This document shows, piece by piece, positions 27,074 through 37,306 of a DNA stretch of 64,000 nucleotides. The DNA is from JAWMQL01 sp033283165 (GTDB lineage: Bacteria; Pseudomonadota; Gammaproteobacteria; Pseudomonadales; Halieaceae): positions 496,001 through 560,000 of the forward strand of contig JAWMQL010000002.1 in assembly GCA_033283165.1 (NCBI GenBank), in the 5' to 3' direction. The translations under genes and the position numbers were made by a program. Position 1 is the first letter of the stretch; the number at the start of each line of letters is the position of its first letter. The notes under the pieces were generated by a model. It did no database searches. It was not told the origin of the DNA and was given only the letters and a program-made list of their open reading frames with translations.

Positions 27074-28338
27074 CAGGTTCCACTTCCGGCCGCGGCAGGC
27101 GCTGCCTGTTCCAGTTGGTTGCTCTCCGGCAGGGGCGCCGGTGACGGCAGTTCCGGCAGTTTCGTGGCGGCCAGCAAACCCTCCCGGAAGTAGGCGCCGC
27201 TGGGACGCGGTTCACCCAGTGCCGCCAGCAACCGGCCGAGTTCCGCGCACACCTCAGGGCTGCGCTCCAGTTTGTAGCACTGCTCGAAATAATCACGAGC
27301 CTTGCCCCACAGTTCCTCGCGACAGCAAAGGCGCCCCAGGGCGAGGAGCAGTGCAGCGTCATCCCGGTGATCGTCCAGCCAGGATTCGGCCTGGGCCAGA
27401 CGTTTGTGGCCGTTGCCGCCCTGCAACAGGCCGTACACCCTCACCAGTTCACCGTGCCAGGCCTGTTTCAGGCTGCGCTGGATAAACTTTTCCGCCGCCT
27501 CCACCGGACCCAGTTCGGCCAGCTTCTGCGCGTAAATCTCGAGCAGCTCTGGGCGCAACCGCAGCTCAGACGGGGTGGCCTGCCACTGTCGCTGCAGGGC
27601 TTCGCTGCCTTCCGCCGCGCCGGCGGCCAGCAGGCCGGCGTAAACATCCCGCTCCAGCAACGCAAGTTCCTGGTCGCTGCAGACCTTGTACTTGCGCAGG
27701 TCTGGCAACAGGCGCGCCAGGCTGTTCCAGTCTTTCAGTCCCTGGTAGGCCTTGCACAGCAGGTCCAGCACGTGGGGATGGCGCCCGGCGTTGCGACGCG
27801 CCCGTTCCAGGGTAGCCAGGGCCTGTTCGTACTGCCCGCTGCTGAGCTTCAGCTCCGCCTGGGTCAACTCCACGGCGATGCCGGCCTCCGACTCTGCAGC
27901 CTCCGCGGCTCCCAGGTATTCACGCATTTTGTCCATTTCACCGAGCCGGTGGCTGGCGCGGGCCGCGATCAGGTAGTTCAGCAGGGGTGCCTCGTTGTCT
28001 TTTGCGCCGCGCACCAGCTGGCGCCTGGACTTGCTCCAGTTACCCTCGATGAAGTTGATCAGTCCGCGGGTGGTCAGGCGGCCGGCAACCCGGGAACGGC
28101 GATTCCCAAGCCAGCCCAGCAGGGACTGCTGGCCGGCAAACAACTTGCGCAACAGGCGCACAACACCGTATACCAGCAGGGTGAACAGCAGTAGCACCGC
28201 AAGCCCGACCCAGAGGCTGGTTTCCAGGGTGTAGTTGCCATAGGCAACCAGTATATAGCCAGGATCGGTTTCAATCAGGGCCACCAAGCCGACCCCGGCC
28301 AACAGCGCAATCAGGACCAGCAGGAACAGTTTACGCAT
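27073..28338 (-). CDS. hemY: HemY: TPR protein of heme biosynthesis
   Basis: 421 residues. Two N-terminal membrane helices (about 4-24 and 40-62) with LIETDPGYILVAYGNYTLETSLW between them are the HemY_N signature. Helical TPR repeats fill about residues 100-390. This is the gammaproteobacterial HemY (not the protoporphyrinogen oxidase of Bacillus), thought to organise heme-synthesis enzymes at the membrane. The Pro/Ala-rich tail is not conserved. It is followed by plsB with a 1-nt overlap and preceded by hemX with a 3-nt gap. Confidence 0.93.
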   Translation of the reverse strand: MRKLFLLVLIALLAGVGLVALIETDPGYILVAYGNYTLETSLWVGLAVLLLFTLLVYGVVRLLRKLFAGQQSLLGWLGNRRSRVAGRLTTRGLINFIEGNWSKSRRQLVRGAKDNEAPLLNYLIAARASHRLGEMDKMREYLGAAEAAESEAGIAVELTQAELKLSSGQYEQALATLERARRNAGRHPHVLDLLCKAYQGLKDWNSLARLLPDLRKYKVCSDQELALLERDVYAGLLAAGAAEGSEALQRQWQATPSELRLRPELLEIYAQKLAELGPVEAAEKFIQRSLKQAWHGELVRVYGLLQGGNGHKRLAQAESWLDDHRDDAALLLALGRLCCREELWGKARDYFEQCYKLERSPEVCAELGRLLAALGEPRPSGAYFREGLLAATKLPELPSPAPLPESNQLEQAAPAAAGSGT

Positions 28339-28341
28339 CGT

Positions 28342-29658
28342 CTAGCCCGCCCCACCCTGGTCCGGGCGACCCTGCTCCGGGCGACCCTGCGCAAGCCGGC
28401 TCTGGATCGCCTGGCCCAGGGCCTGCAGGGCGCCGGTCAGGTCCGGCAACCGCACCGATACCTGCCGCGAGCGAAGTCTGTCGATCTCACTGACCAGGGC
28501 CTGTGCGGCCGCGCCGTCCGACTCGAAAAATTCCGCGACCCAGTAGCCCGCCCGCTCCAGGCTGGCCTCGTACAGCGCCTGGTTACCTGACAGCAGCGCT
28601 ACCTGGGCCTGTTCCAGCAGCATGCGCAGGTTCTGGCGCACCAGGCCCTCCCACTGCGGGTCCATCAGCGCCTCTACGGGCACGTCCCGGCGCCGGATGA
28701 CGAGGTAATTGGAGAGTTTGTTGAGCCCGGCCTCATAGCCCTGTACCAGGCGACCCTGCCAGCTGTCGTCGGGGACGGCTTCCTGCTGTACCTCCTGCTC
28801 GGGCATTTCGAAAATCACCAGCTCATCCGCCTGCCGGATCAGGGCGGAGATCGCCACGTAGGTGCCTTCGATATCCAGCCTCGGCACCGCCCGCACTGCC
28901 GCCAGGTCCTCCGCCACGGCCTGCCGGGCCGGGTACAGATCGGGATCGTCCAGTTCCTTGAGAATATTGTCGGCACTGCTGATCAGGGCCAGCGCCGAGC
29001 CCGCGTCCCCCGCCATTACCAGTCGCTGGTTGGCCAGCCGCAGCAGGTACTCGGCCTCCGCCAGTAACCAGGAGTCGCGATCGTTGGCACTGAAGCGCGC
29101 CAGCTCGGCCCGCTGCTGGGCCAGGCTTGCTTCAAACTCCTGCAGGGATTCGCGCTGGCGCCGCGACTGCAATGCCAGTTCCTGTTCCAGTGAGTCGCGT
29201 TCCGCCCGCAACTCGGCCTGCCAGCGGGTTTCGATTTCCCGTAATTGCCTGTCCAGGTCGCGGATCTCACGGCGCGCCTCATCGCCATGCCCGGCACTGC
29301 TCTCCAGGCTCGCCAGGCGCTGAGCCAGCAACGCCTCACGTTTCTGCTGCTCCAGCAGTTGCCAGACCGAGGCGGCAGCCAGTCCCAGCACCAGCAGCAG
29401 CGCCAGCCAGGCGATGGCGCCGCCGCCCCCGCGAGCCGGTACGGGTGGCGGATTTTCCGCGGGGTTGGTACGGGGTTCAGCAATGGCTTCCAACTGCGCC
29501 GCCGCGACCTTCGCCGCCAGGGGGGAGGCTGGTCTGGAAGCAGTTGCAGGCTCTGCTTGAGCGGTGGAATCAGGTGTCTCTGGCTGGGGTGTCTCCCCGG
29601 TGGGCGCTTCCCCGGGAGATGTGTCCTGATCGTCCGTTTCTTTTTCTTTTTCGCTCAC
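28342..29658 (-). CDS. hemX: HemX, uroporphyrinogen-III C-methyltransferase-like membrane protein
   Basis: 438 residues from GTG 29658, which overlaps the hemD stop as GTGA; this start is preferred over ATG 29685. An acidic, Pro-rich cytoplasmic N-terminus precedes one membrane helix (AIAWLALLLVLGLAAASVW, near residue 95). A coiled coil of about 100 residues rich in Glu/Arg/Gln follows, and then the HemX globular domain (AEYLLRLANQRLVMAGDAGSAL). Despite its historical name HemX has no shown methyltransferase site. It is second in the hemD-hemX-hemY order. Confidence 0.91.
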   Translation of the reverse strand: MSEKEKETDDQDTSPGEAPTGETPQPETPDSTAQAEPATASRPASPLAAKVAAAQLEAIAEPRTNPAENPPPVPARGGGGAIAWLALLLVLGLAAASVWQLLEQQKREALLAQRLASLESSAGHGDEARREIRDLDRQLREIETRWQAELRAERDSLEQELALQSRRQRESLQEFEASLAQQRAELARFSANDRDSWLLAEAEYLLRLANQRLVMAGDAGSALALISSADNILKELDDPDLYPARQAVAEDLAAVRAVPRLDIEGTYVAISALIRQADELVIFEMPEQEVQQEAVPDDSWQGRLVQGYEAGLNKLSNYLVIRRRDVPVEALMDPQWEGLVRQNLRMLLEQAQVALLSGNQALYEASLERAGYWVAEFFESDGAAAQALVSEIDRLRSRQVSVRLPDLTGALQALGQAIQSRLAQGRPEQGRPDQGGAG

Positions 29659-30434
29659 GCATTGTCTCCCTGGGTGTCGCGCCACTGGCGCAGCGCCTGC
29701 AGCACTGCATCGTCCGAGGCGTTGTCCGCCAACAGCAGCCGGCGCCAGCCCGCCTGCCTTGCCTGCAGCGCTATGCGCTCGGAGGGTACCAGCAGGGTAA
29801 TACCCTGTAACTTAGTTGTTTCTTCCGGGCTAAGCAATGCCAGGAAATTGTCCAAGCCCTCACCGCTGCTGATTGTTACCACCCCGGTATCGGCAGCCCG
29901 CAACTGTGCCGCCAGGGCCCCCGCTGGAAGGGCGGGGGCCAGGCGGCGATAACAACACATGGATTCCACCTGGGCCCCGCGCGCTGCCAGCTGCCCCGCC
30001 AGCTCACGACGGCCACCCTCCCCCTTGACGATCATTACACGCTCACCCCGTATGACCTGCAAGGAGGGCAGCGCCAACAGGCCCTCGGTGCTCATCTGCC
30101 GACCGGGTGTCAGTGGGGCCAGGCCCTGCTCCCGCAGCAGGTCCGCGGTTGCCTCACCCACCGCATACCATTGAGGCCCCAGCGGCAGCCGGGGCCAGCA
30201 GGACGCCAACCAGTCCAGTCCGAAGCGAACAGCGTTAGCGCTGACGAAAATGACATGCTGGAACCGGTCCAGGTCCAGGATCAGGCGCTGCTGATGCCGG
30301 TCTGGCCCCGGTACGCGCTCCAGTTCCAACAGCGGCTGGTGACTGACGCGAAACCCCGCGGCCTCCAGGGCGTGGCGCAGCGGGCCCTCCTGCCCGGCGG
30401 GCCGGGTGATCAGTACCGAGTCAGGCGCTGGCAT
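29655..30434 (-). CDS. hemD: Uroporphyrinogen-III synthase
   Basis: 259 residues from ATG 30434 (PDSVLITRPAGQEGPLRHALEAAG). Conserved HemD features are FVSANAVRFGLDWL, YAVGEATADLLREQG, RVMIVKGEGGRRELA and TISSGEGLDNFLALL. It closes hydroxymethylbilane to uroporphyrinogen III. The start lies inside the end of hemC (14-nt overlap). A longer upstream frame is out-of-frame hemC and was rejected. Confidence 0.93.
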   Translation of the reverse strand: MPAPDSVLITRPAGQEGPLRHALEAAGFRVSHQPLLELERVPGPDRHQQRLILDLDRFQHVIFVSANAVRFGLDWLASCWPRLPLGPQWYAVGEATADLLREQGLAPLTPGRQMSTEGLLALPSLQVIRGERVMIVKGEGGRRELAGQLAARGAQVESMCCYRRLAPALPAGALAAQLRAADTGVVTISSGEGLDNFLALLSPEETTKLQGITLLVPSERIALQARQAGWRRLLLADNASDDAVLQALRQWRDTQGDNA

Positions 30435-31353
30435 AGACGCGCTCGAGAATAGCGCCTGCCCCCTGGGCCAACAGGTCCTCGGCCACGCGCACGCCGAGCT
30501 GTTCGGCGTCGGCCAGTGGGGCCCGGCCCTCGGCTCGCAGCATGACCGCAGCGCCGGGATCGCCCACCAATCCGCGCAGGTAAATCTGGCCGCTGTCATC
30601 CAACTCGGCGAAACAGGCGATGGGCACCTGGCAGCCACCCTGCAGGCGGTGGTTCATGGCGCGCTCGGCGCGCACCCGGACGGCGGAGGGTTCGTGGTGC
30701 AACACCTGTAGCAGGGCGAGCGTGTCGGCGTCATCGCTGCGCAACTCCACCCCCACCGCGCCCTGGCCGCCGGCGGGCAGGGAATCGGTCACCGGGATCC
30801 GCTGCCGAATTCGCTCTCCCATTCCCAGGCGGATCAGGCCGGCACTGGCCAGGATAATGGCGTCGTAATGTCCCTCGTCCAGCTTGCGCAGGCGCGTGTT
30901 GACATTACCGCGCAAAAACCGGATGTCCAGGTCCGGCCGGCGCTCTCGCAGCTGGCACTCGCGGCGCAGGCTGGACGTGCCCACCACCGCTTCCGGCGGC
31001 AACTGCTCAAACGTATCGAACCGGTTGCTGACGAAGGCGTCGGTGGGATCCTCCCGCTCACAGATCACCCCCAGGCCGAGGCCATCGGGGAACTCCATGG
31101 GCACGTCTTTCATGGAGTGCACGGCGATATCGGCGCTGCCCTCCAGCAGGGCGGTTTCCAGCTCCTTGACGAACAGGCCCTTGCCGCCGACCTTGGCCAG
31201 AGGCACGTCGAGTATCTGGTCGCCGCGGGAGGTCATCCCCTTGAGCTCCACTTCCAGGCCGGGGTGCGCCGCCAGCAGCGCATCGCGAACGTAGTGCGCC
31301 TGCCACAGGGCGAGTTGGCTTTCCCGGGTGGCGATAACAATTTTCTTCGGCAT
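30421..31353 (-). CDS. hemC: Porphobilinogen deaminase (hydroxymethylbilane synthase)
   Basis: 310 residues. Starts KKIVIATRESQLALWQAH, then FVKELETALLEG, VHSMKDVPMEFPDG, GTSSLRRECQL and the dipyrromethane-cofactor Cys in LQGGCQVPIACFA. It polymerises four porphobilinogens to hydroxymethylbilane in the cytoplasm. First gene of hemC-hemD-hemX-hemY-plsB, transcribed from a putative extended -10 promoter divergent from argH. Confidence 0.96.
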   Translation of the reverse strand: MPKKIVIATRESQLALWQAHYVRDALLAAHPGLEVELKGMTSRGDQILDVPLAKVGGKGLFVKELETALLEGSADIAVHSMKDVPMEFPDGLGLGVICEREDPTDAFVSNRFDTFEQLPPEAVVGTSSLRRECQLRERRPDLDIRFLRGNVNTRLRKLDEGHYDAIILASAGLIRLGMGERIRQRIPVTDSLPAGGQGAVGVELRSDDADTLALLQVLHHEPSAVRVRAERAMNHRLQGGCQVPIACFAELDDSGQIYLRGLVGDPGAAVMLRAEGRAPLADAEQLGVRVAEDLLAQGAGAILERVYASA

Positions 31354-31379
31354 GACCTGGTTCCTGCTGCGGGACAGGC

Positions 31380-31388
31380 ATGATACCA
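31380..31388 (-). promoter_or_regulatory. Extended -10 promoter of hemC
   Basis: On the minus strand TGGTATCAT, an extended -10, sits about 27 nt before the hemC ATG. Confidence 0.45.
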
Positions 31389-31430
31389 GCCGCGCCTGCG
31401 CCCCGGAACCGAGGAGAAGCGCGGTGGAAC

Positions 31431-31439
31431 TGGTATACT
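31431..31439 (+). promoter_or_regulatory. Extended -10 promoter of argH
   Basis: TGGTATACT, an extended -10, lies 28 nt upstream of the argH ATG. It is followed by the GC-rich discriminator GCCGCCTC, also present after the yheS -10. No -35 box is evident. Confidence 0.5.
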
Positions 31440-31467
31440 GCCGCCTCTTTCAGTACAGGACAGGACC

Positions 31468-32865
<1,398 letters not shown>

Positions 32866-32906
32866 CTCAATTCCTGTCCCGTCCGCCCCGGGCCGGTACT
32901 GAAAGT

Positions 32907-32937
32907 CACTGGACCCCGGCCTGCGCCGGGGTGACGA
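32907..32937. repeat. Dispersed hairpin repeat between argH and cyaY
   Basis: ACCCCGGC (32913-32920), loop CTGC, GCCGGGGT (32925-32932), flanked by CACTGG and GACG. It is a perfect 8-bp stem in a convergent intergenic region and could end both transcripts, although no T-tract follows. Confidence 0.7.
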
Positions 32938-32940
32938 GGG

Positions 32941-33261
32941 TCAGATCTGTAGCGTAACGCCACCCTGGGATAACATTTCCGCCACCACAAAGGGCCTGAA
33001 CAGCGCACCCGAGCGGGTATCGCGCCAGTCGCCGGCGTCCACGTCGTATTCGAAGTGGTAGCCGCCAGAGCGTGACGCCAGCCACAGCTGCCGCGCCGGC
33101 GGCTGCCGGCTGAACACCATGGTCGAACCGTTGGCGAACGTCACCGTGAGTACGCCGCCGCCCAACTCGTAATCAATATCTTCATCGACCTCGTCGAGGG
33201 CCTCCTCCAGTGACTGGGTGGTTTCCTCGACCTGCTCGTTATATTCAGCTTCAGACAACAC
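32941..33261 (-). CDS. cyaY: Frataxin-like iron donor CyaY
   Basis: 106 residues, the CyaY length. The acidic helix LEEALDEVDEDIDYELGG binds iron, then the beta-sheet core VLTVTFANGSTMVFSRQPPARQLWLASRSGGYHFEY and a C-terminal LFRPFVVAEM. It moderates iron supply to the IscS/IscU cluster-assembly machinery. cyaY divergent from lptM-lysA-dapF is a common gammaproteobacterial arrangement. ATG start. Confidence 0.95.
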   Translation of the reverse strand: MLSEAEYNEQVEETTQSLEEALDEVDEDIDYELGGGVLTVTFANGSTMVFSRQPPARQLWLASRSGGYHFEYDVDAGDWRDTRSGALFRPFVVAEMLSQGGVTLQI

Positions 33262-33327
33262 CTGGCCGCTCCTCCGGTTACCGGCAGGCCATCATACGGA
33301 CTGCTCGCACCGCTTACTAGCGGGGGT

Positions 33328-33333
33328 TATAAT
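33328..33333 (+). promoter_or_regulatory. Putative -10 box of lptM
   Basis: TATAAT at 33328-33333, 28 nt before the lptM ATG, followed by GCCGCG. The -35 region is poor. Confidence 0.45.
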
Positions 33334-33361
33334 GCCGCGTTTTGTTATCCCGGAGAGCACC

Positions 33362-33526
33362 ATGCGCCGCGCCGTTACCAGCCTGGCCCTGATGATCCTG
33401 CTGCAGCAGCTGGCCGCCTGCGGCCAGACCGGTCCGCTGTACCTGCCCGGAGAGGAACCACCGTCGCGGCAGGAGCAGCCGGTCCTGTTCCCGGACAATC
33501 CGCAGGACAACACGGACCAACCCTAG
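33362..33526 (+). CDS. lptM: LPS assembly lipoprotein LptM (YifL family)
   Basis: 54 residues. Signal peptide then lipobox LAAC with Cys20, followed by GQTGPLYLP, the conserved C-G-x-x-G-P-L-Y-x-P of YifL/LptM, and a Pro/Gln/Asp-rich tail. In E. coli LptM binds the LptD-LptE translocon and helps its disulfide maturation. RBS GGAGAG precedes the ATG. It ends 9 nt before lysA. Confidence 0.88.
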   Translation: MRRAVTSLALMILLQQLAACGQTGPLYLPGEEPPSRQEQPVLFPDNPQDNTDQP

Positions 33527-33535
33527 GACCTTGGC

Positions 33536-34786
33536 ATGACTCCATTTTCCCGCCGGGACGGCGCCCTGTTCGCCGAGGGCGTAGCCGTCAGCGACATTGC
33601 CGCCCGCTTCGGCACGCCCAGTTACGTCTATTCCCGCGCTGCGCTTGAGGCCGCGTTCCAGGAATACCAGCAGGCCCTGGCCGGCTGCGAGCACCTGGTC
33701 TGTTATGCGGTCAAGGCCAACTCGAACCTGGCGGTACTCAATGTGCTGGCGCGGCTGGGTGCCGGTTTCGATATCGTCTCGGTCGGCGAGCTGGAACGGG
33801 TCATCGCGGCGGGTGGCGACCCGGCCCGCATTGTTTTTTCCGGGGTCGCCAAGCAGCGCGCGGAAATGGCGCGGGCCCTCGAACTGGGCATCCACTGCTT
33901 CAACCTGGAATCGGCGGCAGAGCTGGAGGTGCTGAACGAGGTGGCCGGTGTCATGGGCAAGGTGGCGCCGGTATCCCTGCGGGTCAATCCCGATGTCGAC
34001 GCCGGCACCCATCCCTATATCTCCACCGGCCTGAAGGAAAACAAATTCGGTGTCGGAGTGGAGGAAGCGCTGGCGGTCTATCGTCGCATCGCAGCCCTGC
34101 CGCACGTCGACGCGATCGGAGTCGACTGCCACATAGGCTCCCAGCTGACCCGGATCAGTCCCTTTGTGGACGCCCTGGACCGACTGCTGTTACTGATCGA
34201 CCAACTGGCAGCAGAGGATATCCACATTCGCCACCTGGACCTGGGCGGCGGCCTGGGCGTTCGCTACCGGGACGAGGAGCCCCCCGCCATCGGCGACTAT
34301 ATCAACGCAGTTCGCCAGCGCCTGGCCGGTCGGGACCTGGGCCTGGTATTTGAGCCCGGTCGCTCCATCACCGCCAATGCCGGGCTCCTGCTGACCCGCG
34401 TGGAGTACCTCAAGCAGACCCCTGAACACCACTTCGCCATCGTGGACGCGGGAATGAATGACATGATCCGGCCCGCCCTGTACCAGGCCTGGCTGGATAT
34501 CCAGGTCGCCGAGCCGGTGTCCGCGGGCCGGACTGCGCGTTGGGACGTGGTGGGGCCGGTGTGCGAATCGGCCGATTTCCTCGGCAAGGACCGCGAACTC
34601 TGCCTGGCACCGGGCAGCCTGCTGGCAGTGTTCGGGGCGGGCGCCTACGGCTTCGGAATGGCCTCAAACTACAACAGTCGCGGCCGCGCCGCGGAGCTGA
34701 TGGTGGACGGCGACCAGCTGCATCAGGTGCGCGCGCGGGAAAATATCGCTGATATCATGCGCGGGGAAAGCTGCCTGCCCGACTGA
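33536..34786 (+). CDS. lysA: Diaminopimelate decarboxylase
   Basis: 416 residues, alanine-racemase-fold PLP enzyme. The Schiff-base Lys lies in CYAVKANSN (residue about 62), GAGFDIVSVGEL follows, and HIGSQ, LDLGGGLGV and GPVCESADFLG bind substrate and cofactor. It makes lysine from meso-diaminopimelate. Part of the lptM-lysA-dapF transcription unit. Confidence 0.96.
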   Translation: MTPFSRRDGALFAEGVAVSDIAARFGTPSYVYSRAALEAAFQEYQQALAGCEHLVCYAVKANSNLAVLNVLARLGAGFDIVSVGELERVIAAGGDPARIVFSGVAKQRAEMARALELGIHCFNLESAAELEVLNEVAGVMGKVAPVSLRVNPDVDAGTHPYISTGLKENKFGVGVEEALAVYRRIAALPHVDAIGVDCHIGSQLTRISPFVDALDRLLLLIDQLAAEDIHIRHLDLGGGLGVRYRDEEPPAIGDYINAVRQRLAGRDLGLVFEPGRSITANAGLLLTRVEYLKQTPEHHFAIVDAGMNDMIRPALYQAWLDIQVAEPVSAGRTARWDVVGPVCESADFLGKDRELCLAPGSLLAVFGAGAYGFGMASNYNSRGRAAELMVDGDQLHQVRARENIADIMRGESCLPD

Positions 34787-34801
34787 GGCGGGGTTGGGAC
34801 C

Positions 34802-35632
34802 ATGATACTGAAATTCACCAAAATGCACGGCGCCGGCAATGACTTCGTGGTGATCGACCTGATCAGCCAGCGCTGCCGCCTGCGCCGTCGCGACATTCGC
34901 CACCTGGCGGATCGCCATTTCGGGGTGGGCTGCGACCAGGTACTGGCGGTGGAACCGCCGGGCAGGCCGGACGTGGACTTCCGCTACCGTATCTACAACG
35001 CCGACGGCGAGGAAGTCGAGCAGTGTGGCAACGGCGCCCGCTGCTTCGCCCGCTTTGTACGGGACAAGCGCCTGACCAACAAGCGGGTGATCACGGTGGA
35101 AACTGCCGGAGGCATTATCGAGCTGCGGATGCGGGACCGCAACCGGGTGGAGGTAGACATGGGTGCGCCGATTTTTGATCCCGCCGCCATCCCGTTCCAG
35201 GCAGATCTGCTCGCCGACTGTTACCCGCTGCAGCTGGAGGGCCAGACCCTGGAGATCGGCGCCCTGTCCATGGGCAATCCCCACGCGGTGTGCCGGGTAA
35301 CGGATCTCGACTGCCTGGACCTCGAACAGCTGGGGCCCCAGGTCGAAAACCACCCGCGCTTTCCGCAGCGGGTCAACGCCGGCTTCATGCAGGTGCTGGA
35401 CGACCAGCACTTCAAACTGCGGGTGTTTGAACGCGGCGTGGGTGAGACCCTGGCCTGCGGCACGGGCGCCTGCGCGGCAGCTGTTTATGGCATTCGCCGC
35501 GGCTGGCTCAGGGATACCGTGACAGCAGAGCTGCCCGGCGGTAAGCTTGACCTCAACTGGGCCGGTGAGGGCCACAGTGTGATCATGACCGGCCCGACAG
35601 CGGTCGTGTTCGAGGGGACGATAAAAATTTGA
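34802..35632 (+). CDS. dapF: Diaminopimelate epimerase
   Basis: 276 residues. MHGAGNDFVVID opens the protein. The two catalytic Cys lie in QCGNGARCFARF and in ETLACGTGACAAAV. It converts LL- to meso-diaminopimelate, feeding LysA and peptidoglycan. It lies 15 nt after lysA and is followed by the DUF484 gene, as in many gammaproteobacteria. Confidence 0.96.
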   Translation: MILKFTKMHGAGNDFVVIDLISQRCRLRRRDIRHLADRHFGVGCDQVLAVEPPGRPDVDFRYRIYNADGEEVEQCGNGARCFARFVRDKRLTNKRVITVETAGGIIELRMRDRNRVEVDMGAPIFDPAAIPFQADLLADCYPLQLEGQTLEIGALSMGNPHAVCRVTDLDCLDLEQLGPQVENHPRFPQRVNAGFMQVLDDQHFKLRVFERGVGETLACGTGACAAAVYGIRRGWLRDTVTAELPGGKLDLNWAGEGHSVIMTGPTAVVFEGTIKI

Positions 35633-35678
35633 GTGCCCGCCCCGGAAGGCGGGACCACACCGGGGAGACCATCACACC

Positions 35679-36374
35679 ATGCCGGGCAGCGAAGAACAGG
35701 CGGTAGCCCGCCACAGCGATTTGAGCGAGGACGAGGTTCGCGCCTACCTCAGGGACAACGGCGATTTCCTGCAGCGCAATCCGGAATTGCTGGACTATCT
35801 GCACATCTCCCACGCCTCGGGCAGTGCCGTGTCACTGGTCGAGAAGCAGGCCAGCGTGCTGCGCGAACGCAACGTCGAAATGCGCCACCGGCTCAATACC
35901 CTGACCGCCAATGCGCGCGACAACGACCAGCTGTACCAGCACACCCGCCAGCTGGTCCTTGCACTGCTGGACGCGGACAGCCTGTCCGGACTGTACAGGG
36001 CATTCATGCGCGCCATGCGCGAGGACTTTGCCGTACAGCATGCCAGCATGGTGTTGTACGACAGCGACAGCGGCGGGGACTGTCGGGTGGCCAGTGCCGA
36101 CGAGGCCAGGAATCATGTCGGCGCGCTGTTGAAGAGCAACAGGCCGATGTGCGGCGCCCTGCGCAGGGAGGAGATGGCCTGGCTGTTCCCGGAGGCCCAC
36201 GGCGAGGGATCCGCAGCACTCGTGCCCCTGTTCCGGGGCGAGGAACTGGGTCTGGTCGCCGTCGGCAGTTCCGACCCCAACCACTACTCCGGCGCGATGG
36301 GCACCCTGTTCCTGGAGCATATCGCCGAGGTCGTGGTACGCCTGATACCGCGGCTGGACGCGGACAGCGCCTGA
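35679..36374 (+). CDS. DUF484 family protein (GAF-like)
   Basis: 231 residues. The N-terminal helix AYLRDNGDFLQRNPELLDYL, the VSLVEKQASVLRERNVEMRHRL segment and a GAF-like C-terminal half (ALVPLFRGEELGLVAVGSSDPNHY) identify the DUF484 family, always found between dapF and xerC. No function is established. It ends 7 nt before xerC. Confidence 0.9.
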   Translation: MPGSEEQAVARHSDLSEDEVRAYLRDNGDFLQRNPELLDYLHISHASGSAVSLVEKQASVLRERNVEMRHRLNTLTANARDNDQLYQHTRQLVLALLDADSLSGLYRAFMRAMREDFAVQHASMVLYDSDSGGDCRVASADEARNHVGALLKSNRPMCGALRREEMAWLFPEAHGEGSAALVPLFRGEELGLVAVGSSDPNHYSGAMGTLFLEHIAEVVVRLIPRLDADSA

Positions 36375-36381
36375 GACTGCG

Positions 36382-37299
36382 ATGACAGAGCGGGAACTGG
36401 CCGACAGCTGCGACGGTTTCCTGACCTACCTGTGGGAGGTGCGACAGCTCTCCCCCCATACCATCAGTAATTATCGCCGTGACCTGCGCTCACTGCAGGA
36501 GGTCTGCCGGCAACGGGGGCTGGCTACCGCCGCTGCGGTCAGCGAGGCCGACATCCGCCTGTGGGCAAGCCAGTTGCACCGGCGCGGCCTAGCCAGCAGC
36601 AGTATCCAGCGCAGCCTGTCTGCGGCGCGCTCTTTCTTCGCCTGGCTGGGCCGCGAGCAGGGCCACCAGCGCAACCCGGCGGCGGGGGTACAGGCACCGC
36701 GCCGGGGCCGCAAGCTGCCCCGCACCCTGGACGCCGACCAGGTTGACAGGTTTCTGGATTTTGACGGTGACGGCCCGGTGGCGATCCGCGACAAGGCCAT
36801 TGCGGAACTGTTCTATTCCTCGGGCTTGCGCCTGGCGGAATTGGCGGCGGTCAACCTCGGTGACCTGGATGGCCAGGCCGGGCTACTGACCGTGACCGGC
36901 AAGGGCAACAAGACCCGCACCGTGCCGGTAGGCGCGCTCGCACGCGAGGCCATCGAGGCCTGGCTGCGGGTCCGGCCCGCCCGGTTCGACGACGAGGACG
37001 GCGCCCGGGCACTGTTCACCAGCAGCCGGGGCCGGCGCATCTCGGCGCGCAACATCCAGGCCCGCCTGCGGCTGCAGGGCCGACGCTCCGGCATGCACCA
37101 GGATGTGCACCCCCACATGTTGCGGCATTCCTTCGCCAGCCACATGCTGGAATCATCCGGCGACCTGCGCGCTGTGCAGGAGCTGCTGGGACATGCCAAT
37201 ATTTCCACCACCCAGATCTACACGCACCTGGATTTCCAGCACCTGGCCAAGGTCTACGACGCCGCACACCCCCGGGCGCGACGGCGCAAAACCGATTGA
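36382..37299 (+). CDS. xerC: Site-specific tyrosine recombinase XerC
   Basis: 305 residues. SAM-like N-terminal domain (LTYLWEVRQLSPHTISNYRRDLRSL) and catalytic domain with Arg in YSSGLRLAEL, Lys in GKGNKTRTVP, HMLRHSF, LLGHANISTTQIYTHLD with the nucleophile Tyr. With XerD it resolves chromosome dimers at dif. The position after dapF and DUF484 is the standard xerC location. Confidence 0.96.
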   Translation: MTERELADSCDGFLTYLWEVRQLSPHTISNYRRDLRSLQEVCRQRGLATAAAVSEADIRLWASQLHRRGLASSSIQRSLSAARSFFAWLGREQGHQRNPAAGVQAPRRGRKLPRTLDADQVDRFLDFDGDGPVAIRDKAIAELFYSSGLRLAELAAVNLGDLDGQAGLLTVTGKGNKTRTVPVGALAREAIEAWLRVRPARFDDEDGARALFTSSRGRRISARNIQARLRLQGRRSGMHQDVHPHMLRHSFASHMLESSGDLRAVQELLGHANISTTQIYTHLDFQHLAKVYDAAHPRARRRKTD

Positions 37300-37306
37300 G
37301 GCGCAA

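Noticed and set aside
29655..30638. Longer HemD starting at 30638
   Set aside because: The first 68 codons overlap hemC out of frame and do not resemble HemD. ATG 30434 fits the family.
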